From contig NZ_BMGY01000015.1 in NCBI RefSeq assembly GCF_014640435.1, positions 31,953 through 95,952 of the forward strand: DNA of 64,000 nt. The letters run 5' to 3'. Source of the DNA: Hymenobacter frigidus (GTDB taxonomy: Bacteria; Bacteroidota; Bacteroidia; Cytophagales; Hymenobacteraceae). The position numbers and the translations under genes were made by a program. The first letter of the stretch is position 1; the number at the start of each line of letters is the position of its first letter. The notes below the pieces were generated by a model. The model did no database searches and was not told where the DNA came from. It was given only the letters and a program-made list of their open reading frames with translations. This document shows, piece by piece, positions 24,761-33,102 of the stretch.

Positions 24761-26143
24761 CTAGATTGCCGTGTTCGGGTCGAACTGCTCCAGATAATCA
24801 GCCACTTTGCGCACGAACATGCCGCCGAGCGAGCCATCCACCACGCGGTGGTCGTAGCTGTGGGAGAGGAACATGAACTGGCGCACGCCAATCAGGTCGC
24901 CCTGCGGCGTTTCAATCACGGCGGGCTTTTTCTTAATCGCGCCCACGGCCATGATAGCCACCTGTGGCTGCATGATGATGGGCGTGCCCATCACGTTGCC
25001 GAACGAGCCCACGTTGCTCAGCGTGTAGGTGCCGCCTTCGAGGTCCTCGGGCTTCAGCTTGTTGGCCCGGGCGCGGTTGGCCAGGTCGTTCATCTTCTTG
25101 CTCAAGCCGTTCAGATTCAGCTGGTCGGCGTTGTGGATGACGGGTACAATGAGGTTGCCGCTGGGCAGGGCCACGGCTACGCCAATGTTAATGTCGCGCT
25201 TCTTGATGATGTAGTCGCCATCAATGGACACGTTGATGAGCGGGAAATCCTGAATGGCGCGAGCCACGGCCTGAATGAAGATAGGCGTAAAGGTGAGATT
25301 TTCGCCCTCGCGCTTCTTGTAGGCGTCCTTGTGCTTGTTGCGCCAGTTCACGATGTTCGTCACGTCGGCTTCCACGAAGCTGGTGACGTGGGGCGAAATG
25401 CGCACCGAATCCACCATGCGCTGCGCAATCATCTTACGCATGCGGTCCATCTCAATCAGTTCCTGCCCGCCGCTCACGCTGGGCACGGGCTTCACGCTGG
25501 CTGCTTGCGGAGCCGGAGCAGCCTGGGGTTGGGGCTGCGGCGCGGGCGTAACGGCAGGGGCAACTGCCACTGCTGGTGCGGCCACGGCAGGGGTGCTGGC
25601 AGCCAAGGGCTGCTTGCCACCGGCCACGTAGTCCAGAATGTCTTTCTTGGTTACGCGGCCTTCCTTGCCGGTACCGGGCAGGTACTCCAGGTCGCTCATG
25701 CTCACGCCTTCTTCGCGGGCGATGCTCAGCACCAGCGGCGAAAGGAAACGGCCGGGCTGATGCACGGCTCCTGCTGCCTGCACCGCCTGGGGATTGTTGG
25801 GCTCGGGCAAGTAGGGCACGGCGCTGCCGTTGGCCGATGGAGCGGGGGCGGCCTGCGGGGCGGCGGGAGCACTGGCTGGCGCGGCGGCACCAGCGGCAGC
25901 CGCATCGGTTTCCATGATGGCGATGGGCGCACCCACGGCCACTACCTGGCCTTCCTGCACCAGAATTTCCGTCAATACTCCCGCGTAAATGGCGGGCACC
26001 TCGGTGTCAACTTTATCGGTGGCCACTTCCAGTACTGATTCGTCCTGCTCAATCGTGTCGCCAACTTGCTTGAGCCATTTCAGGACGGTGCCTTCCATGA
26101 TGCTTTCGCCCATTTTGGGCATCGTCATTTCCACTCGTGCCAT
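24761..26143 (-). CDS. Lipoyl-dependent 2-oxo acid dehydrogenase E2 acyltransferase
   Basis: A 460-residue E2 subunit. The lipoyl domain comes first, with lipoylated K44 in VATDKVDTEVPA, then an Ala/Pro linker. The peripheral subunit-binding domain is at ~140-180 (SPLVLSIAREEGVSM, GRVTKKDILDYV), then a second linker. The catalytic acyltransferase domain ends with the active-site SHSYDHRVVDG. The start at 26143 (MARVEMTMPKMGESIMEG) is the family N-terminus. It could belong to the branched-chain or the 2-oxoglutarate complex; no E1 or E3 gene is next to it. Confidence 0.88.
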   Translation of the reverse strand: MARVEMTMPKMGESIMEGTVLKWLKQVGDTIEQDESVLEVATDKVDTEVPAIYAGVLTEILVQEGQVVAVGAPIAIMETDAAAAGAAAPASAPAAPQAAPAPSANGSAVPYLPEPNNPQAVQAAGAVHQPGRFLSPLVLSIAREEGVSMSDLEYLPGTGKEGRVTKKDILDYVAGGKQPLAASTPAVAAPAVAVAPAVTPAPQPQPQAAPAPQAASVKPVPSVSGGQELIEMDRMRKMIAQRMVDSVRISPHVTSFVEADVTNIVNWRNKHKDAYKKREGENLTFTPIFIQAVARAIQDFPLINVSIDGDYIIKKRDINIGVAVALPSGNLIVPVIHNADQLNLNGLSKKMNDLANRARANKLKPEDLEGGTYTLSNVGSFGNVMGTPIIMQPQVAIMAVGAIKKKPAVIETPQGDLIGVRQFMFLSHSYDHRVVDGSLGGMFVRKVADYLEQFDPNTAI

Positions 26144-26194
26144 ATTAGGAGGGGGTATTTGGGGGATTAGGGTGGGGTGGGAGTTTTGGTGCAG

Positions 26195-26202
26195 CAAAGG
26201 TA
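26195..26202 (-). promoter_or_regulatory. Candidate -7 box TACCTTTG for the E2 gene
   Basis: An exact TAnnTTTG match on the minus strand, 51 bases before the E2 ATG at 26143. Confidence 0.5.
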
Positions 26203-26213
26203 GCCCAAAAGCC

Positions 26214-26249
26214 GAACGCCCCCGGCGCATGGGGCGGCGGGGGCGTTTT
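26214..26249 (-). terminator. GC-rich hairpin after the secreted hypothetical gene
   Basis: On the minus strand AACGCCCCCG and CGGGGGCGTT pair, just after the stop of the gene ending at 26255. The T run is weak, so termination is inferred from position and stem strength. Confidence 0.55.
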
Positions 26250-26254
26250 AATAT

Positions 26255-26677
26255 TTATTGACCCGACAGCACGTCGCGCGAGGTGCGATGGAAGTGCTTG
26301 CGGCGCAGCTTCCGGCGGATGTCGGGCGGCAACCCCCAGCCCTCCGCGTAAAGTTTGAGCACAGACGCCTCATTCTCGACGCTGTACCTACTGGTCTTTA
26401 ACGCGCCCACTCCGAAAAAAGCAGCGCTGCCCAGCGCGTCTGGACGCTTTTCAACCCTAGTGGAGCTAGCGCTCTGCTGAACGTACTTGGTGCTGCTGGC
26501 CGCGCTGTCCCCGGCCGCCAACAGGCCATTACCACTGGCGCGCTTCTCCCGAAACAGTTTATGCACGGCAAACACGGTGTCACGGCCCAGCTTTGGCACG
26601 GCCGATTGTGCCAAGGCGAAACGGCTGCAGCCTAGCGCAGCCAATAGCAGATACATGCGTAGTGAGCGAATAGGCAT
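26255..26677 (-). CDS. Secreted hypothetical protein
   Basis: A 140-residue protein from the ATG at 26677, with a signal peptide (MPIRSLRMYLLLAALGC, then SRFALAQS). The mature part is short, with a serine-rich stretch (SAASSTKYVQQSASSTR) and a basic C-terminus (PPDIRRKLRRKHFHRTS). No domain is recognised. Base composition is slightly less GC-rich than the neighbours. It has its own probable terminator. Confidence 0.5.
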   Translation of the reverse strand: MPIRSLRMYLLLAALGCSRFALAQSAVPKLGRDTVFAVHKLFREKRASGNGLLAAGDSAASSTKYVQQSASSTRVEKRPDALGSAAFFGVGALKTSRYSVENEASVLKLYAEGWGLPPDIRRKLRRKHFHRTSRDVLSGQ

Positions 26678-26771
26678 CAATTTAAAAAAAAGCAAAAGTG
26701 GCCAAAGTTCCTGTTTAGGAGCCTCAGCCATTTGCGTGGGTTGCACGAGGTGCTGTGTTGATTTAAAAAGA

Positions 26772-27128
26772 TTATTCCACCGAGATGACCGGTAAGCCTT
26801 CTTCTGTCAAATCACCGCCGGTAGTGGCCACTTGCTGCCGAAACTTCGAAAAGCAAATGGTGCGGTTTGACGCAAAGCGGTTGGTGGGGTCGTTGATGAT
26901 GACTACGTGCTCGAACGTGCCGAATTCCTTGCCCTCATACATCAGGCTTTGCTTGATGCCCAAACCGGGTTTGTTCACCACGTTCACGTAGATGGACCGG
27001 CCCACGGCTTTCGGCCCCGGCTTGGCGTAAAGCACCGTGGTTTCGATGCTGCCATTACAGCTGTCGGCGCAGCCGGTGAGGGCGAGGCCGGTGCTTGAGA
27101 AAAAGACAAATTGAAATAGCCGCTTCAT
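26772..27128 (-). CDS. Hypothetical lipoprotein
   Basis: A 118-residue protein from the ATG at 27128. MKRLFQFVFFSSTGLALTGC is a lipoprotein signal with the modified cysteine at position 20. The mature part contains two more cysteines (SC near residue 24 and TICFSKF near residue 90). The family is not recognised. It lies after a hairpin terminator that separates it from accC. Confidence 0.55.
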   Translation of the reverse strand: MKRLFQFVFFSSTGLALTGCADSCNGSIETTVLYAKPGPKAVGRSIYVNVVNKPGLGIKQSLMYEGKEFGTFEHVVIINDPTNRFASNRTICFSKFRQQVATTGGDLTEEGLPVISVE

Positions 27129-27147
27129 TGCCGAGATAAAAAGGTAA

Positions 27148-27185
27148 ATAGCCGTGCCTGACCAATTCTGGTCAGGCACGGCTAT
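27148..27185. terminator. Hairpin between accC and the lipoprotein gene
   Basis: ATAGCCGTGCCTGACC pairs with GGTCAGGCACGGCTAT around a short AATTCT loop. It is 19 bases after the accC stop on the minus strand. Confidence 0.75.
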
Positions 27186-27203
27186 CGCTTATAGTCTAAC
27201 CGC

Positions 27204-28550
27204 TTAAATGGTCGAAAAATCAAACGACGTTTCCAAAAACGCCGTCGTGAAATTGCCTTCGCGGAACTGCTCGTTGTCCATCAGCGCGAGGTGGAAGGGG
27301 ATAGTCGTTTTCACGCCTTCCACCACGAACTCGCTCAGGGCGCGCTTCATTTTCACGATGCACTCTTCGCGGGTTTGGGCTACGGTGATGAGCTTGGCAA
27401 TCATCGAGTCGTAGTTCGGCGGGATGGTGTAGCCCGCGTACACGTGCGTATCGACGCGCACGCCGTGGCCGCCGGGAATGTGCAGCGTGGTGATTTTGCC
27501 GGGGGCCGGGCGGAAGTTGTTGCGCGGGTCTTCGGCGTTGATGCGGCACTCCATGGCGTGCATCTTCGGGAAGTAGTTTTTGCCCGAAATCGGGATGCCC
27601 GCCGCCACCTTGATTTGCTCCTTGATAAGGTCGTAGTTGATGATTTCTTCGGTTACCGGGTGCTCCACCTGAATGCGGGTGTTCATCTCCATGAAGTAGA
27701 AATCCCGGTTTTTATCCACCAGAAACTCAATTGTGCCCACACCTTCGTAGCCGATGGCCGAGGCGCCGGCGATGGCCGCCTTGCCCATTTTCTCGCGCAG
27801 GGCATCGGTCATAAACGGCGACGGCGCTTCCTCCACCAGCTTCTGGTGGCGGCGCTGAATGCTGCAGTCGCGTTCCGACAGGTGGCAGACGTGGCCGAAC
27901 TGGTCGCCCACCAACTGCACCTCAATGTGGCGCGGCTCCACCACGTACTTCTCCAAATACATGCCGTCGTTGCCAAAGGCCGCCTTGGATTCCGTGCGGG
28001 CATCGTCCCAGGCTTTCTGGAATTCGTCGTCGCTGTGGATGATGCGCATGCCGCGCCCGCCGCCGCCGGCCGTGGCCTTGATGATGACGGGGTACTTGAT
28101 TTTGTTGGCGATTTTTTTGCCCTGCTCCACCGAGTCGAGCAAACCCACCGAACCCGGAATGCAGGGCACGCCGGCCTTAATCATCGTGGCTTTGGCCGTG
28201 GCCTTGTCGCCCATCTGATTAATCATCTCAGGCGAGGCCCCGATGAACTTGATGCCGTTTTCGGCGCAGATACGCGAGAATTCCGCGTTTTCGCTCAGGA
28301 AACCATAGCCCGGGTGAATGGCATCAGCATTCGTGATTTCAGCGGCCGCAATCAGGTTGGGCATGCTCAGGTACGACTGCGCCGAGGCGGGCGGCCCGAT
28401 GCACACGGCCTCATCCGCAAATTTCACGTGCAGGCTTTCCTTATCGGCAGTCGAGTACACGGCCACCGTTTTGATGCCCATTTCCTTGCAGGTACGGATA
28501 ATGCGCAGGGCAATTTCGCCCCGGTTAGCAATGAGTATTTTCTTGAACAT
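27204..28550 (-). CDS. accC: Acetyl-CoA carboxylase, biotin carboxylase subunit
   Basis: A 448-residue ATP-grasp enzyme that carboxylates biotin on AccB, the first step of fatty acid synthesis. It starts [20 protein letters not shown]. The ATP-binding glycine loop [13 protein letters not shown] is near residue 160. [14 protein letters not shown] [20 protein letters not shown] is near 230, and the active-site [13 protein letters not shown] near 290. Length is normal. It follows accB on the same strand, but a palindromic repeat of about 110 bases lies between them. Confidence 0.96.
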   Translation of the reverse strand: MFKKILIANRGEIALRIIRTCKEMGIKTVAVYSTADKESLHVKFADEAVCIGPPASAQSYLSMPNLIAAAEITNADAIHPGYGFLSENAEFSRICAENGIKFIGASPEMINQMGDKATAKATMIKAGVPCIPGSVGLLDSVEQGKKIANKIKYPVIIKATAGGGGRGMRIIHSDDEFQKAWDDARTESKAAFGNDGMYLEKYVVEPRHIEVQLVGDQFGHVCHLSERDCSIQRRHQKLVEEAPSPFMTDALREKMGKAAIAGASAIGYEGVGTIEFLVDKNRDFYFMEMNTRIQVEHPVTEEIINYDLIKEQIKVAAGIPISGKNYFPKMHAMECRINAEDPRNNFRPAPGKITTLHIPGGHGVRVDTHVYAGYTIPPNYDSMIAKLITVAQTREECIVKMKRALSEFVVEGVKTTIPFHLALMDNEQFREGNFTTAFLETSFDFSTI

Positions 28551-28577
28551 GGGTGGGAACGTCAGGGATTAAAAACG

Positions 28578-28687
28578 GTCATCCTGAGCGCAGCGAGGGA
28601 CCTTATTACATTAGAACAATTCGCAGTAATTCAATTTACCGCACCTTGCTCGGTTGTCTTAAGGTCCTTCGCTGCGCTCAGGATGAC
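28578..28687. repeat. Interspersed inverted repeat, GTCATCCTGAGC subfamily, copy 4
   Basis: The arms GTCATCCTGAGCGCAGCGAG and the reverse complement of GTCATCCTGAGCGCAGCGAA pair over 27 bases with one mismatch. It fills most of the gap between accB and accC, which are read in the same direction. Confidence 0.9.
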
Positions 28688-28699
28688 AAACGGGTTCAA

Positions 28700-29191
28700 C
28701 TATTCAATTAAAAACAGCGGCTGGTCGTACTCCACCGGCGTGGCGTTCTCCACCAGCGCCTTCACGACGCGGCCGCTTTCTTCGGCTTCGATTTCATTGA
28801 ACAGCTTCATGGCTTCGATGATGCAGATAACCTGGCCTTTCTCCACCATATCACCCACTTGCACGAAAGAGGGCGAGTCGGGGCCGCTGCTGCGGTAGAA
28901 CGTCCCAATCATGGGCGCTTTCAGGGACTTGTTGCTGGCTGGGGCCTCGGTAGCAGCGGGGGCAGGAGCCGCGGCGGGAGCCGGGGCAGCCGGAGCGGCA
29001 ACTGGAGCAGCTACAGCAGCCGGGGCGGCCATGCTCACAATCTGCTTGGTGTTGGGGTCGCGCTGAACCGAGATTTTAAACTCCTCAGTTTCAATGTTGA
29101 CCTTGTTGAGGCCCGATTTGGCGATAAAATCGAGCAGTTCCTGTAGTTCTTTGGCTTTCATGGCAGCGTCCTTTTTGGGCGGGTTTGACAT
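28700..29191 (-). CDS. accB: Acetyl-CoA carboxylase, biotin carboxyl carrier protein
   Basis: A 163-residue protein from the ATG at 29191 (an ATG two codons earlier is equally possible). The N-terminal helix [20 protein letters not shown] is typical. A Pro/Ala-rich linker (~55-85) leads to the biotinyl domain with the biotinylated lysine in [17 protein letters not shown]. It lies 53 bases after efp and before accC, the usual Bacteroidota order. Confidence 0.95.
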   Translation of the reverse strand: MSNPPKKDAAMKAKELQELLDFIAKSGLNKVNIETEEFKISVQRDPNTKQIVSMAAPAAVAAPVAAPAAPAPAAAPAPAATEAPASNKSLKAPMIGTFYRSSGPDSPSFVQVGDMVEKGQVICIIEAMKLFNEIEAEESGRVVKALVENATPVEYDQPLFLIE

Positions 29192-29244
29192 ATTCAATAA
29201 GCGGTTGGTTGTGCGCTATCAGCTGTTAACTAACGGCTTAGATT

Positions 29245-29808
29245 CTACTTCACGCGCTCGACGTAGCTGTAGTCGCTGGTCTTAATACGAATTTTGGTAT
29301 CCGTATCAATAAACAGCGGCACTTGAATGCGGGCACCGGTTTCCACCGTGGCCGGCTTCAGCGTGTTGGTGGCGGTGTCGCCTTTCAGGCCGGGCTCGGT
29401 GTAAGTCACCATCAGGTCAACGGTGGTGGGCAGCTCGGCCGTTAGCGGCAGCTCGGTTTCGGCGTGCATAAGAATGGTTACTTCCTGGCCTTCCTTCATC
29501 AGGTCGGCGAAGGGCAGCATTTCCTCGGGCAGTATCACCTGCTCAAAGGTTGCATTGTCCATGAAGTTGTAGCCGTAATCATCTTTGTAAAGGAACTGGT
29601 GGGGGCGCTGCTCCACGCGGGCCGTCTCCACCTTCACACCGGCATTGAAGGTGTTGTCGATGGTGCGGCCGGTTTTGATGTTACGCATCTTGGTGCGCAC
29701 AAAGGCGGGGCCTTTGCCGGGCTTCACGTGCTGAAACTCGGTGATGACGTGCAGCTCGTTGTTGTAATTGAGAACGAGGCCGTTGCGAAAGTCGGCGGTA
29801 CTTGCCAT
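29245..29808 (-). CDS. efp: Translation elongation factor P
   Basis: A 187-residue protein of normal length that relieves ribosome stalling at polyproline. The tip of domain I reads HVKPGKGPAFVRTKMRN with K32 at the position modified in many species. The C-terminal signature KIRIKTSDYSYVERVK is close to the family end. It lies upstream of accB in a minus-strand run. Confidence 0.97.
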   Translation of the reverse strand: MASTADFRNGLVLNYNNELHVITEFQHVKPGKGPAFVRTKMRNIKTGRTIDNTFNAGVKVETARVEQRPHQFLYKDDYGYNFMDNATFEQVILPEEMLPFADLMKEGQEVTILMHAETELPLTAELPTTVDLMVTYTEPGLKGDTATNTLKPATVETGARIQVPLFIDTDTKIRIKTSDYSYVERVK

Positions 29809-29910
29809 GGGAATTCAATTAAAAATTAAAAATGAAGAATTAAAAATGGGCAGACCAATTTCAATAACTCCTTTTTTAATGGATTTTAGTTTGGGATTTA
29901 TGCTCAGAAA

Positions 29911-30963
29911 TTAAGAACCTGCTTGATTTTCGCTGATTAATAATTTTTCATTTTGAATTGCGGCCACGGCGGCACCGTCGTACGCCCATTTGATGTAGAT
30001 GGAGCCCCAGGTGAAGCCGCCGCCAAAGGCGGCCAGCACGAGGTTATCGCCGCGATGCAACTGGCTTTCGTAGTCGGCCAGGCACAGTGGGATGGTGGCA
30101 TTGGTGGTGTTGCCGTACCGGTCAATGTTGAGCATCACCTTCTCCGGGCCTACGCCCATGCGGCTGGCGGTGGCGTCGATAATGCGCTTGTTGGCCTGGT
30201 GGGGCACCAGCCAGGATACATCATCCTTGCTGAGGTGGTTGCGCTCCATTACTTGGGCGGCCACATCCGCCATGCTTTTCACGGCAAACTTGAATACCGT
30301 GGCGCCTTCCTGGTAAATGTAGTGCTCCTTATTATCCACGGTGGCGTGGGACGGCGGGCGGCGGCTGCCGCCCGCTTTCTGGTGCAGGTAAGTCTCGCCG
30401 CTGCCATCGGTGCGCAGCACCTGGTCGAGGAGACCAAAGCCATCGGTGCTGGGTTCTAATAGTATGGCCGCCGCGCCGTCGCCGAAAAGGATGCAGTTGG
30501 TGCGGTCGGTGTAATCCACAATGGCCGACATTTTATCGGCCCCCACCACAATCACCTTTTTGTAAGTGCCCGCCTGAATGAACTGCGCGGCCGTGGCCAG
30601 TGCGAACAGAAAGCTGGAGCAGGCCGCGTTCAAATCGTAGCTGAACGCCCGGGTGATGCCCACGCCGTTGGAAATGATGTTGGCCGTGGCCGGAAACAGC
30701 ACATCGGGGGTAGTGGTGGCGCAAATCAGCAGCTCCACGTCCTCGGGGTTGGTGCCGGTTTTGTCGAGCAGCTGCTGCACGGCCTTAATGCCCATTACGG
30801 ACGTACCCTGGTTTTCACCCTTCAGAATGCGCCGCTCGCGGATACCCGTACGCGACATAATCCACTCGTCGTTGGTATCCACGAGCTTTTCCAGCTCAGC
30901 ATTGGTGAGCACGTAGTCGGGTACATAGGCACCCACACCAGTGATGGCAGCAGTAATCTTCAT
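29911..30963 (-). CDS. fabH: Beta-ketoacyl-ACP synthase III
   Basis: A 350-residue enzyme that starts fatty acid chains by condensing acetyl-CoA with malonyl-ACP. The Cys-His-Asn triad is in [13 protein letters not shown] (~113), [14 protein letters not shown] (~258) and [13 protein letters not shown] (~288). The C-terminus runs about 15 residues past the normal end ([17 protein letters not shown]). The start [20 protein letters not shown] matches the family. A TACTTTTG box lies only five bases before the ATG, suggesting a leaderless transcript. A terminator separates it from plsX. Confidence 0.95.
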   Translation of the reverse strand: MKITAAITGVGAYVPDYVLTNAELEKLVDTNDEWIMSRTGIRERRILKGENQGTSVMGIKAVQQLLDKTGTNPEDVELLICATTTPDVLFPATANIISNGVGITRAFSYDLNAACSSFLFALATAAQFIQAGTYKKVIVVGADKMSAIVDYTDRTNCILFGDGAAAILLEPSTDGFGLLDQVLRTDGSGETYLHQKAGGSRRPPSHATVDNKEHYIYQEGATVFKFAVKSMADVAAQVMERNHLSKDDVSWLVPHQANKRIIDATASRMGVGPEKVMLNIDRYGNTTNATIPLCLADYESQLHRGDNLVLAAFGGGFTWGSIYIKWAYDGAAVAAIQNEKLLISENQAGS

Positions 30964-30968
30964 ACGGG

Positions 30969-30976
30969 CAAAAGTA
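30969..30976 (-). promoter_or_regulatory. -7 box TACTTTTG abutting the fabH start codon
   Basis: Five bases separate the box from the fabH ATG. Because transcription in Bacteroidota starts within a few bases of this box, the mRNA would have little or no leader. Confidence 0.5.
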
Positions 30977-31062
30977 GGCGGGGCAAGCGAAAAATAGGAA
31001 TTGGGGCCGAAGCAGAACCGTCATCGGGCACCCAATACCCCGACAGTGAGTTAACAAGCGTC

Positions 31063-31095
31063 TAAAAAAAATCCGGCCGGAGCCGGAGGTTTTTC
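31063..31095 (-). terminator. Terminator after plsX
   Basis: On the minus strand the stem CTCCGGCTCCGGCCGGA is followed by eight T residues. It is 19 bases after the plsX stop, so plsX and fabH are probably separate transcripts despite being neighbours. Confidence 0.8.
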
Positions 31096-31113
31096 CACCG
31101 CCTGGGGCAGTGT

Positions 31114-32055
31114 TCAGGATTTAAAAGTAGCCTTAATTTGGTCAACAATCCCTGACTCGGCCATGTTGAAGCCCTGCACCAGCATATTGCCAATGGCACG
31201 GGGTGTGCTCCGGCCGTGTCCGATGATGGCGTTGTCGTTGATGCCCAGGATGGGCGAGCCACCCACGGCCTCGTAGTTGAACTTGTCGAAGAATGGGTCG
31301 TGCATGTGCTTTTCCTCCATCATCTCGTAAATGGATTCGGCCATTTTTAGCAGGATGTTACCCGTGAAGCCGTCGCACACCACCACATCGGCCTTCTCGT
31401 TGAACATGTCGCGGCCTTCGATATTGCCTACGAAGTGAACGTGCGGGTTGGCCTTGAGGAGCTGGTGGGCCGCTTGGGTGATGGGCGTGCCCTTGCCTTC
31501 CTCTTCGCCCAGGTTCACCAGGCCCACTTTGGGCTGCGCAATGCCCAGGACGTACTTAGCGTAGAGTGAACCCAACTCACCGAACTGCTCCAGCATTTCG
31601 GGTTTGCATTCGGCGTTGGCCCCCACATCGAGCAGGACGCCAAAGCCACCAGCTAGTTTGGGAACGAAATTGGCAATGGCCGGGCGCATCACGCCAGCCA
31701 CGGCCTTCACCGTCAGCATCGAGCCTACGAGCATGGCTCCGGTATTGCCCGCAGAGCAGAAGGCATCAACTTCGCCCGCAAGCAGCAGCTTGTAGCCCAC
31801 GGCAATACTGGAGTCCTGCTTCTGCTGGAAGGCTTTGGCCGGGTGTTCGCCCATGTCGATGACCTGCGAGGCGGGCACAAACTCCAGCGCGGAGCCGGCG
31901 GGGCCGGCCGCCTGCAGCAGGGGCCGCACGGCGTCTTCCTGACCAATGAGGACAATGGTGGCCCGGCCAGCGAGTTGTTCGGCGGCCAAAAGGGCACCCG
32001 CCACGGCGGCTTGGGGGGCGAAATCGCCGCCCATTGCGTCGAGGGCTATTTTCAT
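31114..32055 (-). CDS. plsX: Phosphate acyltransferase PlsX
   Basis: A 313-residue enzyme that makes acyl-phosphate from acyl-ACP for phospholipid synthesis. The start at 32055 gives the family N-terminus MKIALDAMGGDFAPQAAVAG. Other family segments are FCSAGNTGAMLVGSML (~95) and DVVVCDGFTGNILLKMAES (~220). It lies between rpmF and fabH as in most bacteria. A TACTTTTG box at 32089-32096 and hairpins on both sides point to its own transcript. Confidence 0.96.
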   Translation of the reverse strand: MKIALDAMGGDFAPQAAVAGALLAAEQLAGRATIVLIGQEDAVRPLLQAAGPAGSALEFVPASQVIDMGEHPAKAFQQKQDSSIAVGYKLLLAGEVDAFCSAGNTGAMLVGSMLTVKAVAGVMRPAIANFVPKLAGGFGVLLDVGANAECKPEMLEQFGELGSLYAKYVLGIAQPKVGLVNLGEEEGKGTPITQAAHQLLKANPHVHFVGNIEGRDMFNEKADVVVCDGFTGNILLKMAESIYEMMEEKHMHDPFFDKFNYEAVGGSPILGINDNAIIGHGRSTPRAIGNMLVQGFNMAESGIVDQIKATFKS

Positions 32056-32088
32056 GAAAAAGGTGTTAGGAGGAAGTACAGCGGAAAG

Positions 32089-32096
32089 CAAAAGTA
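32089..32096 (-). promoter_or_regulatory. Candidate -7 box TACTTTTG for plsX
   Basis: An exact TAnnTTTG match, 33 bases before the plsX ATG. Confidence 0.5.
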
Positions 32097-32102
32097 CCAA
32101 AA

Positions 32103-32140
32103 ATCCGGCTCCGCTGGCTTAAAAAAGGAGCGAAGCCGGA
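32103..32140 (-). terminator. Hairpin after rpmF
   Basis: On the minus strand TCCGGCTTCGCTCC and the opposite arm GGAGCCGGA pair imperfectly around a T-rich loop, followed by TTTTTGG. It lies between rpmF and the plsX promoter. Confidence 0.6.
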
Positions 32141-32173
32141 CCAAGTGGTGCCGCGAAGTAACAACCTGACGCG

Positions 32174-32404
32174 CTATTCGTCGTCGCCGGTAGTGTCGGC
32201 GGCGGGCGCAGTGCTCACCTTCGAGTAGTTTTTGATGGCCAGCTGGCCGTTGTGGTACAGGTCGCCGTCAACTACGTAGGCCTTGTGGCGCAGGTGCAGC
32301 TCGCCCGTGTTGGGGCACAAGGTCACAGCCTTGGGGGTCAGCTTGTAGTGGGTACGACGCTTGTCGCGAACGGCGGAAGAAGTGCGGCGCTTAGGATGAG
32401 CCAT
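32174..32404 (-). CDS. rpmF: 50S ribosomal protein L32
   Basis: A 76-residue protein. The N-terminal MAHPKRRTSSAVRDKRRTH is the family signature and CPNTGELHLRHKA is the central part; only the first cysteine of the usual zinc motif is seen (TLCPNTGELHL). An acidic C-terminal tail (APAADTTGDDE) makes it longer than the usual ~60 residues. It lies between DUF177 and plsX, its standard location. Confidence 0.96.
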   Translation of the reverse strand: MAHPKRRTSSAVRDKRRTHYKLTPKAVTLCPNTGELHLRHKAYVVDGDLYHNGQLAIKNYSKVSTAPAADTTGDDE

Positions 32405-32464
32405 GGTTTGGTTGAATTAGGGGAGTTGAAGTTGGAGTGAGCGAGTGGAAACGACTCGGGGCGC

Positions 32465-32998
32465 TTAGTTCAAATTGCGCAGGGCGGCCCAACGGGGGTC
32501 GGCCGGCTCGTCGTCGTCGGGCTTATCATCGGCAGGACGGGTGCTGAAGATGAGCTTGGTCGGCGCGTCGGGGTTGTCGTCGGCCTCGTTCTGGAAGCGC
32601 GGGTGCAGCTTCTTCATGGGCAAAGCCAGACCGATGTAATCGTGTAAATGCTGGGCCAGCGGTAGGGTCTGGGTTTCGGGCGTGATTTGAAGTACGTTGT
32701 CGTCCAGTTCCTTGGCCTCGTCGCCGAAGCGTACCAGCAGCTGCTCGTCAATGTCGAGCGGTTGGTCAAACTCATCCAGACTCCGGTCGCACGTCAGGCG
32801 CACGGTACCGGTGATGTGAAAGTTCAAGGTCATCAGCCGCTCGGTTTTCAGTAGCTCCACTTCGGCGTGCAGGTTGCCTTGTTCGACCAGGGGCTGGTCA
32901 AATAGGGCGAAGAAATCGGGACCCAGCTCGTACTCAAAGTGGTGCGTTTTCAGCGCCAGCTTAGTAAGGTTCAGGTCGTATTGGCTTTCTTTTTTCAC
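32465..32998 (-). CDS. DUF177/YceD family protein
   Basis: A 177-residue protein. The GTG at 32998 (VKKESQYDLNLTKLALKTHH) is chosen because a TACTTTTG box lies 22 bases upstream; the longer frame has an unrelated, promoter-overlapping N-terminus. ITGTVRLTCDRSLDEFDQPL contains the single conserved cysteine of the family, and HPRFQNEADDNPDAPTKL is near the end. YceD-type proteins are linked to 23S rRNA and L32 expression in other bacteria and lie before rpmF as here. Confidence 0.88.
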   Translation of the reverse strand: MKKESQYDLNLTKLALKTHHFEYELGPDFFALFDQPLVEQGNLHAEVELLKTERLMTLNFHITGTVRLTCDRSLDEFDQPLDIDEQLLVRFGDEAKELDDNVLQITPETQTLPLAQHLHDYIGLALPMKKLHPRFQNEADDNPDAPTKLIFSTRPADDKPDDDEPADPRWAALRNLN

Positions 32999-33019
32999 GG
33001 TCGGCTGGATAGCAGGGGG

Positions 33020-33027
33020 CAAAAGTA
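33020..33027 (-). promoter_or_regulatory. Candidate -7 box TACTTTTG for DUF177-rpmF
   Basis: An exact TAnnTTTG match 22 bases before the GTG start at 32998. It decides against the longer reading frame, because the box would otherwise lie inside the coding region. Confidence 0.55.
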
Positions 33028-33102
33028 GTGAAAATCCGGCTTTTTGCCAAAAAAACCAGCCAAATTTCTGCGCAACAACCGACCTGGGTAGCCAATTAGG
33101 CC

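Noticed and set aside
27291..28898. 535-codon open frame antisense to accC
   Set aside because: A shadow frame rich in His/Val/Gly; it reads through the palindromic repeat, and accC is intact on the other strand.
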